Source: Mesorhizobium sp. L2C084A000
Lineage (GTDB): Bacteria > Pseudomonadota > Alphaproteobacteria > Rhizobiales > Rhizobiaceae
Assembly: GCF_000502875.1 (NCBI RefSeq)
Contig: NZ_AYWX01000002.1
Location: forward strand, 732,572-796,571
Direction: 5' to 3'
DNA: 64,000 nucleotides
In this document: positions 44,940 through 52,997 of the stretch, one piece after another
Numbering within the stretch: position 1 is the stretch's first letter
Layout: every line of letters begins with the position of its first letter
Program-made: the position numbers and the translations under genes
Notes under the pieces: model-generated
Seen by the model: the letters and a program-made list of their open reading frames with translations, nothing else
Told to the model about the DNA's origin: nothing
The model's database searches: none

Positions 44940-45707
44940 ATGGGCACTTTTTTCTACGTGGTCCTGGCGTTCCTGATAGGCGTGTTGGTCGGTTGGTTCC
45001 TTTGGGGGCGCCTGCGCGGTGAACTCGACAGCTTGCGCGGCGACCTCGACCGTACACGCAGCGAACGCGACAGGCTGCGCACCGACAGCGACCGCCTGAC
45101 CGGCGAACTCGATGCATGCGGCAAGACCCGCGCCGACCTCGAGCGCCGGCTGCGCGACGCGCCGGCCGCACCTGCCGCCGGAAGCAGCGCGGCAAAGCCG
45201 GCAAGCCAGGCGCCGGCGGCCCTGATGTCGACCCCCGCGCCGGCCAAATCCGCCGCCACAAAGCCCGCGCCGGCTAAACCGGCCGCCGCTGCGAAAGCGG
45301 TCTCTGCCAAGCCGGTCTCTGCCAAGGCGGTCTCTGCCAAGCCGGCGGCGAAACCCGCCGTCACCAAAACCTCGGCTCCAGCCAAATCCGCAACGAGCAA
45401 GCCTGCAACAGCCAAACCAGCAGCCAAGCCAGCAGCCGGTCCAGCATCCGGCAAGCCCGACAATCTGCGCCGGCTGATCGGTATCGGTCCGGTCAACGAG
45501 AAGCTGCTCAAGGCGCAAGGCGTCACCAACTTCGCCCAGATCGCGTCCTGGACCGCGGCCGATATCAAACGGATCGAGGACGTCATGAATTTCGACGGCC
45601 GCATCGCGCGCGAACGCTGGATCGAGCAGGCCAAGCTGCTCGCCGCCGGCAACGAGAAGGAATTCGCCAAGCAGTTTCCAACAGCCGGAACCACCGGCAA
45701 CAGCTGA
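44940..45707 (+). CDS. Membrane-anchored coiled-coil protein with helix-hairpin-helix domain
   Basis: The 255-residue protein has an N-terminal membrane helix (FFYVVLAFLIGVLVGWFLWG), a short coiled coil (residues about 28-70: ELDSLRGDLDRTRSERDRLR), an Ala/Pro/Lys-rich linker of about 90 residues and a C-terminal helix-hairpin-helix domain (NLRRLIGIGPVNEKLLKAQG, FAQIASWTAADIKRIEDVMN). The domain resembles small HhH proteins with H3TH similarity to flap endonucleases or ribosomal L21-type fusions; DNA binding is plausible but an enzymatic role is not shown. The linker contains exact 15-base repeats (45298-45342). A terminator follows. Confidence 0.75.
   Translation: MGTFFYVVLAFLIGVLVGWFLWGRLRGELDSLRGDLDRTRSERDRLRTDSDRLTGELDACGKTRADLERRLRDAPAAPAAGSSAAKPASQAPAALMSTPAPAKSAATKPAPAKPAAAAKAVSAKPVSAKAVSAKPAAKPAVTKTSAPAKSATSKPATAKPAAKPAAGPASGKPDNLRRLIGIGPVNEKLLKAQGVTNFAQIASWTAADIKRIEDVMNFDGRIARERWIEQAKLLAAGNEKEFAKQFPTAGTTGNS
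45298..45342 (+). repeat. Three 15-base tandem repeats in the linker of the HhH gene
   Basis: CGGTCTCTGCCAAG(C/G) occurs three times in a row (45298-45312, 45313-45327, 45328-45342) and encodes AVSAK/PVSAK units. The third base of the last codon varies. This is in-frame linker expansion, not a regulatory array. Confidence 0.85.
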
Positions 45708-45734
45708 TCGCTGGCGAATATTGAAGATTGCAAG

Positions 45735-45759
45735 CGGCGGCGCCATATCGGCGCCGCCG
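45735..45759 (+). terminator. Terminator after the HhH gene
   Basis: CGGCGGCGCC (45735-45744) and GGCGCCGCCG (45750-45759) form a perfect ten-base stem with a five-base loop ATATC, followed by TTTGCTCTTGG. The T-run is short, so efficiency is uncertain. Confidence 0.7.
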
Positions 45760-45888
45760 TTTGCTCTTGGTTCCTGAGTTGGCCCTAAGGTCGGCTTTAA
45801 GAGGCAGCGTGCCGTTCCCTCGATTGCGCGCGGGCGGCACCCCATATAGAGCGGTTGATGGCTTCATTGACCGCAGCATTCGGTGCCC

Positions 45889-47034
45889 ATGTCCCTGCCC
45901 GCCGCAATTTTTCGCAATGACAAAAGCGCGCGCCAGCTCGTTTTCGACCGGCCGGCCGATATCATCGTGGCGCACGAAGCAGGGGATTTCGGGCCGGCTC
46001 TGGAAGCAGCACAAGCCGCGCATGATGCAGGCAAATGGCTTGCCGGCTATTTCTCGTATGAGGCGGGCTACCTGCTCGAACCCAAGCTCGTTCCCCTGCT
46101 GCCTAACGGACGCCGCTCCCCACTCGTGTGCCTTGGGGTTTTCGATGCCCCGGTCGAAGAGGCGGTGCCGCCGCGCAACACCACGGCGACCAACGGCCCG
46201 ATCTTCGACGCCCGTGCGACGTGGTCGCCCGAGGATTATGAAAAACGCTTCTCGCGGCTGCACCAGCACATCCGGCAAGGTGATTGCTACCAGGGCAATT
46301 TGACCTTTCCCGTGCATGCGCAGTGGTCGGGCGAGCCGCTGGCCGCCTTCAATGCATTGACTGAACGTCAGCCGGTGAAATACGGCGCGCTGATCGCGCT
46401 CGGTGAACCCATCGTGCTGTCGCGCTCGCCTGAACTGTTCTTCGAGATCGACGCCGAGGGCATGATCGAGACGCATCCGATGAAGGGAACGGCGCCGCGC
46501 GGCGCCACCAAAGCCGAGGACGAACGGCAGAAGATCTTCCTGCGCAATGACGAGAAGAACCAGGCCGAAAACCGGATGATCGTCGATCTCCTGCGCAACG
46601 ATATCTCGCTGATCAGCGAGGTGGGCACGCTGGACGTGCCGGCGCTGTTCCGCATCGAGACCTACCCGACCGTGCACCAGATGGTAAGCGACGTCAGGGC
46701 CAGACTGCTGCCGGGTCTCTCTATCCGCCAGATCTTCGCGGCGCTGTTTCCTTGCGGTTCGATTACCGGCGCGCCTAAGATCCGTGCCATGGAGATCCTG
46801 CGCGATCTGGAAGGCACGCCCCGCGATGCCTATTGCGGCGCCATAGGCTGGATCGCGCCCGGCGGCCCGATGCGCTTTTCCGTGGCGATCCGCACCATCT
46901 CGCTCTTTTCGGGCGGCGAGGCCGTCTACAATGTCGGAGGCGGCGTCGTCTTCGATTCGACGGCGCAGGAGGAGTATCAGGAGTGTCTGCTGAAAGCGCG
47001 CTTCGCGACGGGAACACCGCCGACTTTCAGTTGA
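45889..47034 (+). CDS. pabB: Aminodeoxychorismate synthase component I
   Basis: The 381-residue chorismate-binding enzyme makes 4-amino-4-deoxychorismate in folate synthesis. Diagnostic stretches are IRQGDCYQGNLTFPVHAQWS, RSPELFFEIDAEGMIETHPM, KGTAPRG, NRMIVDLLRNDISLISEVGT, and PCGSITGAPKIRAMEILRDL followed by EGTPRDAYCGAIGWIAPGG. The N-terminal domain is reduced compared with enterobacterial PabB but the catalytic domain is complete. ATG 45889 is taken; a GTG at 45883 is possible. The 3' end overlaps the pabC-like gene by 52 bases. Confidence 0.93.
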   Translation: MSLPAAIFRNDKSARQLVFDRPADIIVAHEAGDFGPALEAAQAAHDAGKWLAGYFSYEAGYLLEPKLVPLLPNGRRSPLVCLGVFDAPVEEAVPPRNTTATNGPIFDARATWSPEDYEKRFSRLHQHIRQGDCYQGNLTFPVHAQWSGEPLAAFNALTERQPVKYGALIALGEPIVLSRSPELFFEIDAEGMIETHPMKGTAPRGATKAEDERQKIFLRNDEKNQAENRMIVDLLRNDISLISEVGTLDVPALFRIETYPTVHQMVSDVRARLLPGLSIRQIFAALFPCGSITGAPKIRAMEILRDLEGTPRDAYCGAIGWIAPGGPMRFSVAIRTISLFSGGEAVYNVGGGVVFDSTAQEEYQECLLKARFATGTPPTFS

Positions 47035-47645
47035 TCGAGACCATGCGCTGGGAACCCCGCCCGGGCTTCCTGCGCTTCGATCGCCATCTTGCGCGCCTCT
47101 ACGGCTCGGCGGCTGAGCTCGGCTTCCGCTGTGATCCAGGCACGGTCGGCGAGGCGCTGAGCAGCGCGGTCAGCGGTTCCGGCGTTGCCATGCGCACGCG
47201 GCTCGTCCTGTCGCATGATGGTAAGGTGGCGGCCTCGGCGCAGCCTTATGAACCGCTCGCCGCCGACAAGGTCTGGACGCTGCGGCTGGCGCGGACGAGG
47301 CTCGATTCGCACGACACGCTGCTGCGCCACAAGACCAGCCGACGACAGCTCTACACGCATGCCCGCGCCGAATATCTCGTCACCCAGACCGACGAGGTGC
47401 TTATGGCCAACGAGCGCGGCGAGATCTGTGAAGGCACGATCACCAATGTCTTTGCCGATCTCGGCGACGGCGTGCTGGCCACACCCCGGCTCGACTGCGG
47501 CCTGCTGCCTGGTGTATTGCGCGCGCAGCTTCTGGATGAAGGCCGCGCCCGTGAAGCCGTCTACAGCTACAGCGACCTGAAGTCGGCCAAAGCACTTTTT
47601 GTCGGCAATTCGCTGCGCGGACTAATCCCTGCGAGACTGATCTGA
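46983..47645 (+). CDS. Class IV aminotransferase, aminodeoxychorismate-lyase-like
   Basis: The 220-residue PLP enzyme of fold IV has FQLIETMRWEPRPGFLRFDR, the PLP lysine in LLRHKTSRRQLY, ICEGTITNVFAD and LDCGLLPGVLRAQLLDEG, as in PabC. It would release 4-aminobenzoate from the PabB product. The GTG start at 46983 lies 8 bases after a strong AGGAGGAG inside pabB and overlaps it by 52 bases; a shorter start at 47042 would lose the first strand. Overlap with pabB supports joint function; branched-chain-type aminotransferase activity cannot be excluded. Confidence 0.85.
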   Translation: MSAESALRDGNTADFQLIETMRWEPRPGFLRFDRHLARLYGSAAELGFRCDPGTVGEALSSAVSGSGVAMRTRLVLSHDGKVAASAQPYEPLAADKVWTLRLARTRLDSHDTLLRHKTSRRQLYTHARAEYLVTQTDEVLMANERGEICEGTITNVFADLGDGVLATPRLDCGLLPGVLRAQLLDEGRAREAVYSYSDLKSAKALFVGNSLRGLIPARLI

Positions 47646-47648
47646 AGC

Positions 47649-48569
47649 ATGACCTCTTTGCCCACCCACACGCCCTATGACGGCTCGTCGAAACTCTTCA
47701 GCATCGGGCTGAAGCCGCTCGATCCGGCGGACTGGATCGAGATCGACGACCATCTGCTGCCGTATCTCGCCGAGAAGTACCGGCTCTATGCCGAAATCCC
47801 CGAGCGGGTTTTTGTCGAGGAGGACGGCACGCGGGACGCTCAGCAGGAGGTGCTCGACTTGCTCAGTGCGCATCTGTTGGACAGGTTTCCAGAAATCTAT
47901 CGGTGCATCGGATCAGGCGTCGAGGTGGTGGGCGCGGCGCGCCGTCTGCCTGCTTCCCTCGCCGAGGCTCCGCTGGCCAAGGCCTCACAGCTCATCCAGG
48001 AGGACCTGATCCTGATGCGCCGCGGCGACAATGGCTGGCGTCTCGTTGCCGGCTCGCTGTGCTTTCCCTCGTCCTGGTCGCTCCTGGAAAAATTCGGCAA
48101 GCCGCTGCACGACATCCACGCGCCGGTGCCGGGTTTCGGCCCGGGCACGCGTCCGGCGGAACTCATCAACCGGATGTTCGATGGCCTCCAGGGGCAGGCC
48201 GTCGAGCGCTACAACTGGTCGATCCAGTCCGATAACGCGCTCTACCATCCGCTTTCCGACCTGCAGCGCATCGACCGCGCTACAAATCGGCGGTCGCGCT
48301 TTCCCGATGGCGACATCGACGCCCATGCCTTCATCCGCGTCGAGCGGCAAACCCTGCGCAAACTGCCTGTTTCACGCGATATCCTGTTCACCATCCGCAT
48401 CCATCTCGACCCGCTCGCCGTGCTGGCCAGGCACCCTGATCGGGCGAAGCTCGCGGCGTCTTTCGCCGCCCAGCTCAAGGCGCTCGATCTCGCGCATCTC
48501 GACTACAAGGGCCTGACATCAGACCGCGATCGGCTAGTCGACCGGCTCGGGGCGCTGGCGCTGTCCTAA
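47649..48569 (+). CDS. DUF3445 heme-dependent oxidative N-demethylase-like protein
   Basis: The 306-residue protein shows the DUF3445 pattern: FSIGLKPLDPADWIEIDDHL, QEDLILMRRGDNGWRLVAGS, LCFPSSWSLLEKFGKPLHDI, PVPGF, RYNWSIQSDNALYHP and FIRVERQTLRKLPVSRDILF. One family member, HDOD (heme-dependent oxidative demethylase), is a subunit fused or associated with flavin proteins. Whether this protein binds heme is not visible. It begins three bases after the pabC-like stop, so it is in the same operon. Its stop overlaps the stop of the convergent membrane gene by four bases. Confidence 0.8.
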   Translation: MTSLPTHTPYDGSSKLFSIGLKPLDPADWIEIDDHLLPYLAEKYRLYAEIPERVFVEEDGTRDAQQEVLDLLSAHLLDRFPEIYRCIGSGVEVVGAARRLPASLAEAPLAKASQLIQEDLILMRRGDNGWRLVAGSLCFPSSWSLLEKFGKPLHDIHAPVPGFGPGTRPAELINRMFDGLQGQAVERYNWSIQSDNALYHPLSDLQRIDRATNRRSRFPDGDIDAHAFIRVERQTLRKLPVSRDILFTIRIHLDPLAVLARHPDRAKLAASFAAQLKALDLAHLDYKGLTSDRDRLVDRLGALALS

Positions 48570-49009
48570 ATCGCGGCTAGGCCCAGCAGCAGGATCGCGG
48601 ACATCGCGCTAAAGACGGTGACGTTGACATCCCACCGCCAACCCGCCGGTCCGAACGGCGGTCGGAATGGCAGATAGCCGTTCTCGTCGTAGAGCACGCC
48701 GCCATAAATCGGTCGTGAGAGCATTGCCACGAAGAACGCTCCGTACATAGCGACGCCCAATCCCCCTGCGAGATAGAGCCGCTCGGCTTCGAGTGGCCCC
48801 TCGATCCAGATAAGCCCCAGCGCAATCAGCGCAACTCCGGTGTAGCTCAGCACCTGCCAAACGACGTGAAACCGGGCGTGCGGGGTCCACAGCGGATTGG
48901 TGGCGTGGGTGGCGTTGAGGTCGGCTTTGATCGTCACCACACCGTAGCCCACGGTCGCGACGCTCAACAGAATTCGGGCAAGCAGATGACTGTCGTAAGC
49001 GAGTTCCAT
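48566..49009 (-). CDS. Four-helix membrane protein, LacI-regulon candidate
   Basis: The 147-residue protein has four hydrophobic segments (ILLSVATVGYGVVTIKAD, VLSYTGVALIALGLIWIEG, LYLAGGLGVAMYGAFFVAML, VFSAMSAILLLGLAAI). DLNATHATNPLWTPHARFHV between the first two is a conserved-looking loop with His and Trp. I recall similar proteins grouped as a DUF of unknown function. GGAGGAAA precedes the ATG 49009. It lies 95 bases after the MoaF-like gene on the same strand and is likely read from the same LacI-controlled promoter. Confidence 0.68.
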   Translation of the reverse strand: MELAYDSHLLARILLSVATVGYGVVTIKADLNATHATNPLWTPHARFHVVWQVLSYTGVALIALGLIWIEGPLEAERLYLAGGLGVAMYGAFFVAMLSRPIYGGVLYDENGYLPFRPPFGPAGWRWDVNVTVFSAMSAILLLGLAAI

Positions 49010-49104
49010 CGCACTTTCCTCCTCCATTAGGGAAATCGATGACAGGCACTTCAGCAGATCGGAGTCCGGCCGCACGCGGTCGGCCGGGCCAAGACGCGGC
49101 AGTG

Positions 49105-49434
49105 TCACGCCACCGCAACGGATTGAATGGCACCTTGGGCACAGAAGAGCTGCCCATCGGCCAGACGCGCATAATTATGGACGATCCCGTTTTCATGATC
49201 CTGCAACTGCACGATGAAGTTGCCGCTCTGCTCCGTCCAGCTCATGAGAACGAGGTTCGGGCGTACGCTGGTCATGTCGATCTTGACCATCTCGTCAATT
49301 TCGGTGGCACCGATCGACGCCTGCACATGCAATTCCTCCGGCGAGAAAAACGTCAGCCGGGGTACGAACGGGCCGAAAACGCAGTCGAAAGACTTACCGA
49401 CAAGCGAGGCTGGAAAAACATTGGTTTCTGCCAT
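49105..49434 (-). CDS. MoaF-like small beta-barrel protein
   Basis: The 109-residue protein starts MAETNVFPASLVGKSFDCVF and has a lipocalin-like pattern: VPRLTFFSPEELHVQASIGA, VRPNLVLMSWTEQSGNFIVQ, LQDHENGIVHNYARL, FCAQGAIQSV. This resembles the second half of MoaF-type proteins, which are small barrels of uncertain ligand. ATG 49434 is preceded by GGAGAG. A longer reading frame to 49593 covers the operators and is rejected. It is divergent from lacI with 195 bases between starts, containing two identical operators. Confidence 0.7.
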   Translation of the reverse strand: MAETNVFPASLVGKSFDCVFGPFVPRLTFFSPEELHVQASIGATEIDEMVKIDMTSVRPNLVLMSWTEQSGNFIVQLQDHENGIVHNYARLADGQLFCAQGAIQSVAVA

Positions 49435-49523
49435 GACTCTCTCCTTGGGCATGGCCGCCGCTGTGACCAAGCCTTTTGACAATCTCCGTTGTTTCAGACG
49501 CGAAATATAGCAGATATGTTTAT

Positions 49524-49537
49524 TTGGAGCGCTCCAA
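49524..49537. promoter_or_regulatory. LacI-type operator 1
   Basis: TTGGAGCGCTCCAA is a perfect 14-base palindrome with central CG. It sits upstream of the MoaF-like gene (start 49434) and resembles the second copy 56 bases away exactly. Probable site for the LacI regulator at 49630, controlling the minus-strand pair. Confidence 0.8.
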
Positions 49538-49579
49538 GTGATACGATCCCCCTTTTTCACTTTCGAGTCAACGAAATTC

Positions 49580-49593
49580 TTGGAGCGCTCCAA
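49580..49593. promoter_or_regulatory. LacI-type operator 2
   Basis: A second perfect TTGGAGCGCTCCAA, 36 bases before the lacI start, suggests autoregulation. The two centres are 56 bases apart, close to five helical turns, which would allow a looped tetramer or cooperative binding. Confidence 0.8.
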
Positions 49594-49629
49594 AAAATGG
49601 TCTAACTGAAGGGAAATGGGTGAATCACA

Positions 49630-50679
49630 ATGCCAACGCTAGCCGATGTGGGCAAGGCTGCCGGTGTCTCCCGGGGCACTGTTTCCAACGTCTTCAACCG
49701 GCCGGAACTGGTCAGGCCTGAATTGCGCCAACGTGTTGAAGCGGCCGCGAGAGCGCTCGGATTTGGCGGCCCCGACCCGAAAGGACGATTGCTGCGGGAT
49801 GGCAAGTTCAATGCCATCGGGTTCATGCCACCTGGCGCCTACGCCATCGCCGAGGTGATGAGAAGCCCCTATGGCCGCGAGTTGGTGCTGGGCGTTTCGC
49901 TCGCCTGCGACGAGGCCGGAACGACGCTCAGCCTTGTAAACGGCACCGACAATACCCGCTTCGCCAGCATCCGCGAGGCCCTCGTTGACGGCTTCATCCT
50001 TGGTCACAGCGGGGACATCGGTCTCATAACATCGGCACAACGACGGCGCCTGCCCTTCGTCATTCTCGAAAATGACGCAGGTCCCGACATCAATTCGATA
50101 AAGATCGACGGCAGAAGTGGCGCGGTCGCCGCCGTCCGGCATCTGACCGGGTTAGGGCACCGGCATTTTGCCATCCTTTCCATACGGAGGACTCCAGGCC
50201 CTCCGATCGTGCACATGCCCGGACAGGCAGAGCGCCCGCTTCTAGCCGGCTTCTCACTCGACGACGAAAGGCTCGACGGTTTCAAACAGGGTTTGGCGGA
50301 GGCGAACTTGTCGATCGACGATGTTCCGATCATCGAGACGACGCCGGGCGATCCATCTGCTGGGGCGGTGGTATTCGACAATGTGCCCGAAGCAACCGCA
50401 ATCCTGACCATGTCGGATTGGCAAGCGATCACAATACTCGACGAGGCGGTTCGTCGTGGCATAGAGGTGCCGCGCCATGTGTCGGTTATCGGCTTCGATG
50501 GCACTGCCGAATCCGCACGCACCACGCCTCCGTTGACGACTGTCGCGCAAGACGTGATCGGAAAAGGCAGGCTCGCCGCCCGCATGGTTCTTGACAATCA
50601 ACCGCCCCGCCAAGTCGTTCTGCCCGTGGAACTGGTGGTTCGGGCGTCCACAGCCGCGCCGAGGGCAAAAATCCGTTAA
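49630..50679 (+). CDS. LacI-family transcriptional regulator
   Basis: The 349-residue regulator has an N-terminal HTH MPTLADVGKAAGVSRGTVSN, hinge region VRPELRQRVEAAARALGFGG and a periplasmic-binding-protein-like ligand domain (ALVDGFILGHSGDIGLITSA, RHLTGLGHRHFAILSIRR, VSVIGFDGTAESARTTPPLT). It probably represses the divergent MoaF-like and membrane-protein genes and itself through the two TTGGAGCGCTCCAA sites. The inducer is unknown; sugar-like molecules are usual for the family. Confidence 0.92.
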   Translation: MPTLADVGKAAGVSRGTVSNVFNRPELVRPELRQRVEAAARALGFGGPDPKGRLLRDGKFNAIGFMPPGAYAIAEVMRSPYGRELVLGVSLACDEAGTTLSLVNGTDNTRFASIREALVDGFILGHSGDIGLITSAQRRRLPFVILENDAGPDINSIKIDGRSGAVAAVRHLTGLGHRHFAILSIRRTPGPPIVHMPGQAERPLLAGFSLDDERLDGFKQGLAEANLSIDDVPIIETTPGDPSAGAVVFDNVPEATAILTMSDWQAITILDEAVRRGIEVPRHVSVIGFDGTAESARTTPPLTTVAQDVIGKGRLAARMVLDNQPPRQVVLPVELVVRASTAAPRAKIR

Positions 50680-50898
50680 ACCGGTGCGCTTGGCGAATGG
50701 GCAAGCTCAGGCTCGGATAGAGCCACTCATCCACGGTTTCGGCCTTAACCACGTAGCCAACGCAGCGTAGCCGCTGGTTGGCGCTTTTCGCTGGTTTGTG
50801 ACAATGATCTGTGATGTAGCGCATGGCCGCCGGGCAGAAATTCCCGGTTTTGCGCGTGTTTTCCCAGTTTCCTGGGTTTTGAAGGAGTGCTCGATAAA

Positions 50899-52344
50899 AT
50901 GGCGAATGAAAACTGGCCCGTTTACGGTGAGATCAGCGGCCCTGTCGTGATGATCGGCTTCGGCTCGATCGGCCGGGGAACGCTGCCGCTGATCGAACGC
51001 CATTTCAAGTTCGACAAGTCGCGCATGACGGTCATCGACCCGCGCGACACCGACCGCAAGCTGCTCGACGAGCGCGGCATCGCCTTCGTCCAGGAAGCGG
51101 TGACCGAGAAGAACTACAAGAAGCTCTTGACCCCGCTTCTGACCAATGGCGGCGGCCAGGGCTTTTGCATCAACCTGTCGGTCGATACCGGCTCGGTGGA
51201 TCTGATGCGGCTCTGCCGCAAGCTCGGTGTGCTCTACATCGACACCGTCGTCGAGCCGTGGCTCGGCTTCTATTTCGACGCCAAGGCGGACAACGCCAGC
51301 CGCACCAATTACGCGCTGCGCGAGTCGCTGCTCAAGGAAAAGCACGACAAGCCCGGCGGCGCCACGGCGGTCTCCACCTGCGGCGCCAATCCAGGCATGG
51401 TCTCGTGGTTCGTCAAGCAGGCGTTGGTCAATCTCGCCACCGATCTTGGCCTGGAATTCTCGGAGCCCGCGCAGGACGACCGCGAGGGCTGGGCCAAGCT
51501 GATGAAGAAGGCCGGCGTCAAGGGCATCCACATCGCCGAACGCGACACCCAGCGCACCAAGAAGCCGAAGCCGATGAATGTGTTCTGGAACACTTGGTCG
51601 GTAGAAGGCTTCATCTCCGAGGGCCTGCAGCCCGCGGAACTTGGCTGGGGCACGCACGAGACATGGATGCCGAAGAACGCCAAGAAGCACAAGCATGGCT
51701 CCAAGGCAGCCATCTATCTGGAGCAGCCGGGCGCCAATACGCGCGTGCGCTCGTGGTGTCCGACGCCCGGCGCGCAATACGGCCTGCTGGTGACGCACAA
51801 TGAGGCGATCTCGATCGCCGATTTCTTCACCGTGCGTTCGAAGAAGGGCAAGGTGCATTACCGCCCGACCTGCCACTATGCCTACCATCCCTGCAACGAC
51901 GCGATGCTGTCGCTTGACGAGATGTTCGGCGCCGCCGGTAAGCCTCAGCCGGTGCATCATGTGCTCGACGAGAACGAGTTGATCGACGGCGTCGACGAAC
52001 TCGGCGTGCTGCTCTACGGCCACGACAAGAATGCCTATTGGTACGGCTCGCAGCTGTCGCTCGCCGAGGCGCGCAAGCTGGCGCCCTACCAGAACGCCAC
52101 CGGCATGCAGGTCACCTCGGCGGTGCTCTCGGGCATGGTCTGGGCGCTGGAAAACCCCGAGGCCGGCATCGTCGAAGCCGACGAGATGGACTACAGGCGG
52201 TGCCTGGAAGTGCAGTCCCAATATCTCGGACCGGTCAAGGGCTACTACACCGACTGGACGCCGCTCGATAACCGTCCCGGCCTGTTCCCGGAAGACCTCG
52301 ACCGGAACGACCCGTGGCAGTTCCGCAACATCCTTGTGCGATAG
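50899..52344 (+). CDS. hss: Homospermidine synthase
   Basis: The 481-residue NAD-dependent enzyme joins two putrescines, or spermidine and putrescine, into homospermidine, a major rhizobial polyamine. It has a Rossmann motif in VVMIGFGSIGRGTLPLIERH and the family stretches VLYIDTVVEPWLGFYFDAKA, STCGANPGMVSWFVKQAL, PGAQYGLLVTHNEAISIADF and YRPTCHYAYHPCNDAMLSLD. Length matches the bacterial enzyme. ATG 50899 is preceded by AAGGAG; a GTG at 50887 is a less likely start. The decarboxylase at 24155 supplies its probable substrate. About 219 bases of upstream DNA hold its promoter. Confidence 0.95.
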   Translation: MANENWPVYGEISGPVVMIGFGSIGRGTLPLIERHFKFDKSRMTVIDPRDTDRKLLDERGIAFVQEAVTEKNYKKLLTPLLTNGGGQGFCINLSVDTGSVDLMRLCRKLGVLYIDTVVEPWLGFYFDAKADNASRTNYALRESLLKEKHDKPGGATAVSTCGANPGMVSWFVKQALVNLATDLGLEFSEPAQDDREGWAKLMKKAGVKGIHIAERDTQRTKKPKPMNVFWNTWSVEGFISEGLQPAELGWGTHETWMPKNAKKHKHGSKAAIYLEQPGANTRVRSWCPTPGAQYGLLVTHNEAISIADFFTVRSKKGKVHYRPTCHYAYHPCNDAMLSLDEMFGAAGKPQPVHHVLDENELIDGVDELGVLLYGHDKNAYWYGSQLSLAEARKLAPYQNATGMQVTSAVLSGMVWALENPEAGIVEADEMDYRRCLEVQSQYLGPVKGYYTDWTPLDNRPGLFPEDLDRNDPWQFRNILVR

Positions 52345-52429
52345 CAGCACCGCCTACCTGCCTCACTGCCTTGCAATCGCCCGGAAATCGGGCGATTGAA
52401 GGGATGCGGACTGAGGAGAGGATTTTCAT

Positions 52430-52810
52430 ATGAACAACATTGCGCGCAAAGTTCTTTCGATGAGCGTAGCGGCGGCAGCCTTGGCCGGGCTTGCTGCTTG
52501 TGCGACCAGCGGTCCCGATGAGCCGCCCATGGCGGCGGCGCCGAAAGGCGTCGAGGGCTCCTGGATCGACGCCAAAGGCACCGGCCTGTCGACCTTCGCC
52601 GGCGGTACCTTCACGACGGTCGCCACCGACACCGGCCAGAAGCTTGCCGACGGCAGCTATACGATGACAGGCGCCACATCGGTGCAGATCAGCGGCACCT
52701 CGCTGATCCGCCAGACCGCGGTCAGCTTCAACTGCCTGATGGTGTCGACAAGCCAGCTCAACTGCACCAGCTCCAGCGGTCAGAATTTCGTGCTGACAAG
52801 GCGCGTCTGA
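52430..52810 (+). CDS. Omp10-like outer membrane lipoprotein
   Basis: The 126-residue protein has a lipoprotein signal (KVLSMSVAAAALAGLAAC, lipobox LAAC) and a small beta-rich mature part: VEGSWIDAKGTGLSTFAGGT, ATSVQISGTSLIRQTAVSFN, CLMVSTSQLNCTSSSGQNFV. These are the features of the Omp10/Inh-like small lipoproteins found in Brucella and rhizobia. AGGAGAGG precedes the ATG. A strong terminator follows, so it is a single-gene unit. Lipidation is inferred from the lipobox only. Confidence 0.85.
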   Translation: MNNIARKVLSMSVAAAALAGLAACATSGPDEPPMAAAPKGVEGSWIDAKGTGLSTFAGGTFTTVATDTGQKLADGSYTMTGATSVQISGTSLIRQTAVSFNCLMVSTSQLNCTSSSGQNFVLTRRV

Positions 52811-52831
52811 ACCCACGACCATTCGTTTTCC

Positions 52832-52866
52832 AAGGACGGCGGCCAGTTGGCCGCCGTCCTTTTTTA
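52832..52866 (+). terminator. Terminator after the Omp10-like gene
   Basis: AAGGACGGCGGCC (52832-52844) pairs perfectly with GGCCGCCGTCCTT (52849-52861) around a four-base loop AGTT, followed by a run of T to 52865. Strong rho-independent signal. Confidence 0.93.
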
Positions 52867-52997
52867 TGCCGGCAAAGGGTCCCGGATTCCGCTTGCGTCA
52901 TCCCGAACGCGATGGGAACATGGCCGAAGCGCCGGCTGTTATGTTCCAGTCAAGCAAGAGCGCTAATGGCCTCCGATCAGCTTTCCGGGAGACGAAG

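Noticed and set aside
45298..45342. CRISPR-like or regulatory repeat array
   Set aside because: Tandem without spacers, in frame and encoding AVSAK/PVSAK in a protein linker.
50707..52350. 547-codon open frame on the minus strand
   Set aside because: Shadow of homospermidine synthase, which has clear family motifs on the plus strand.
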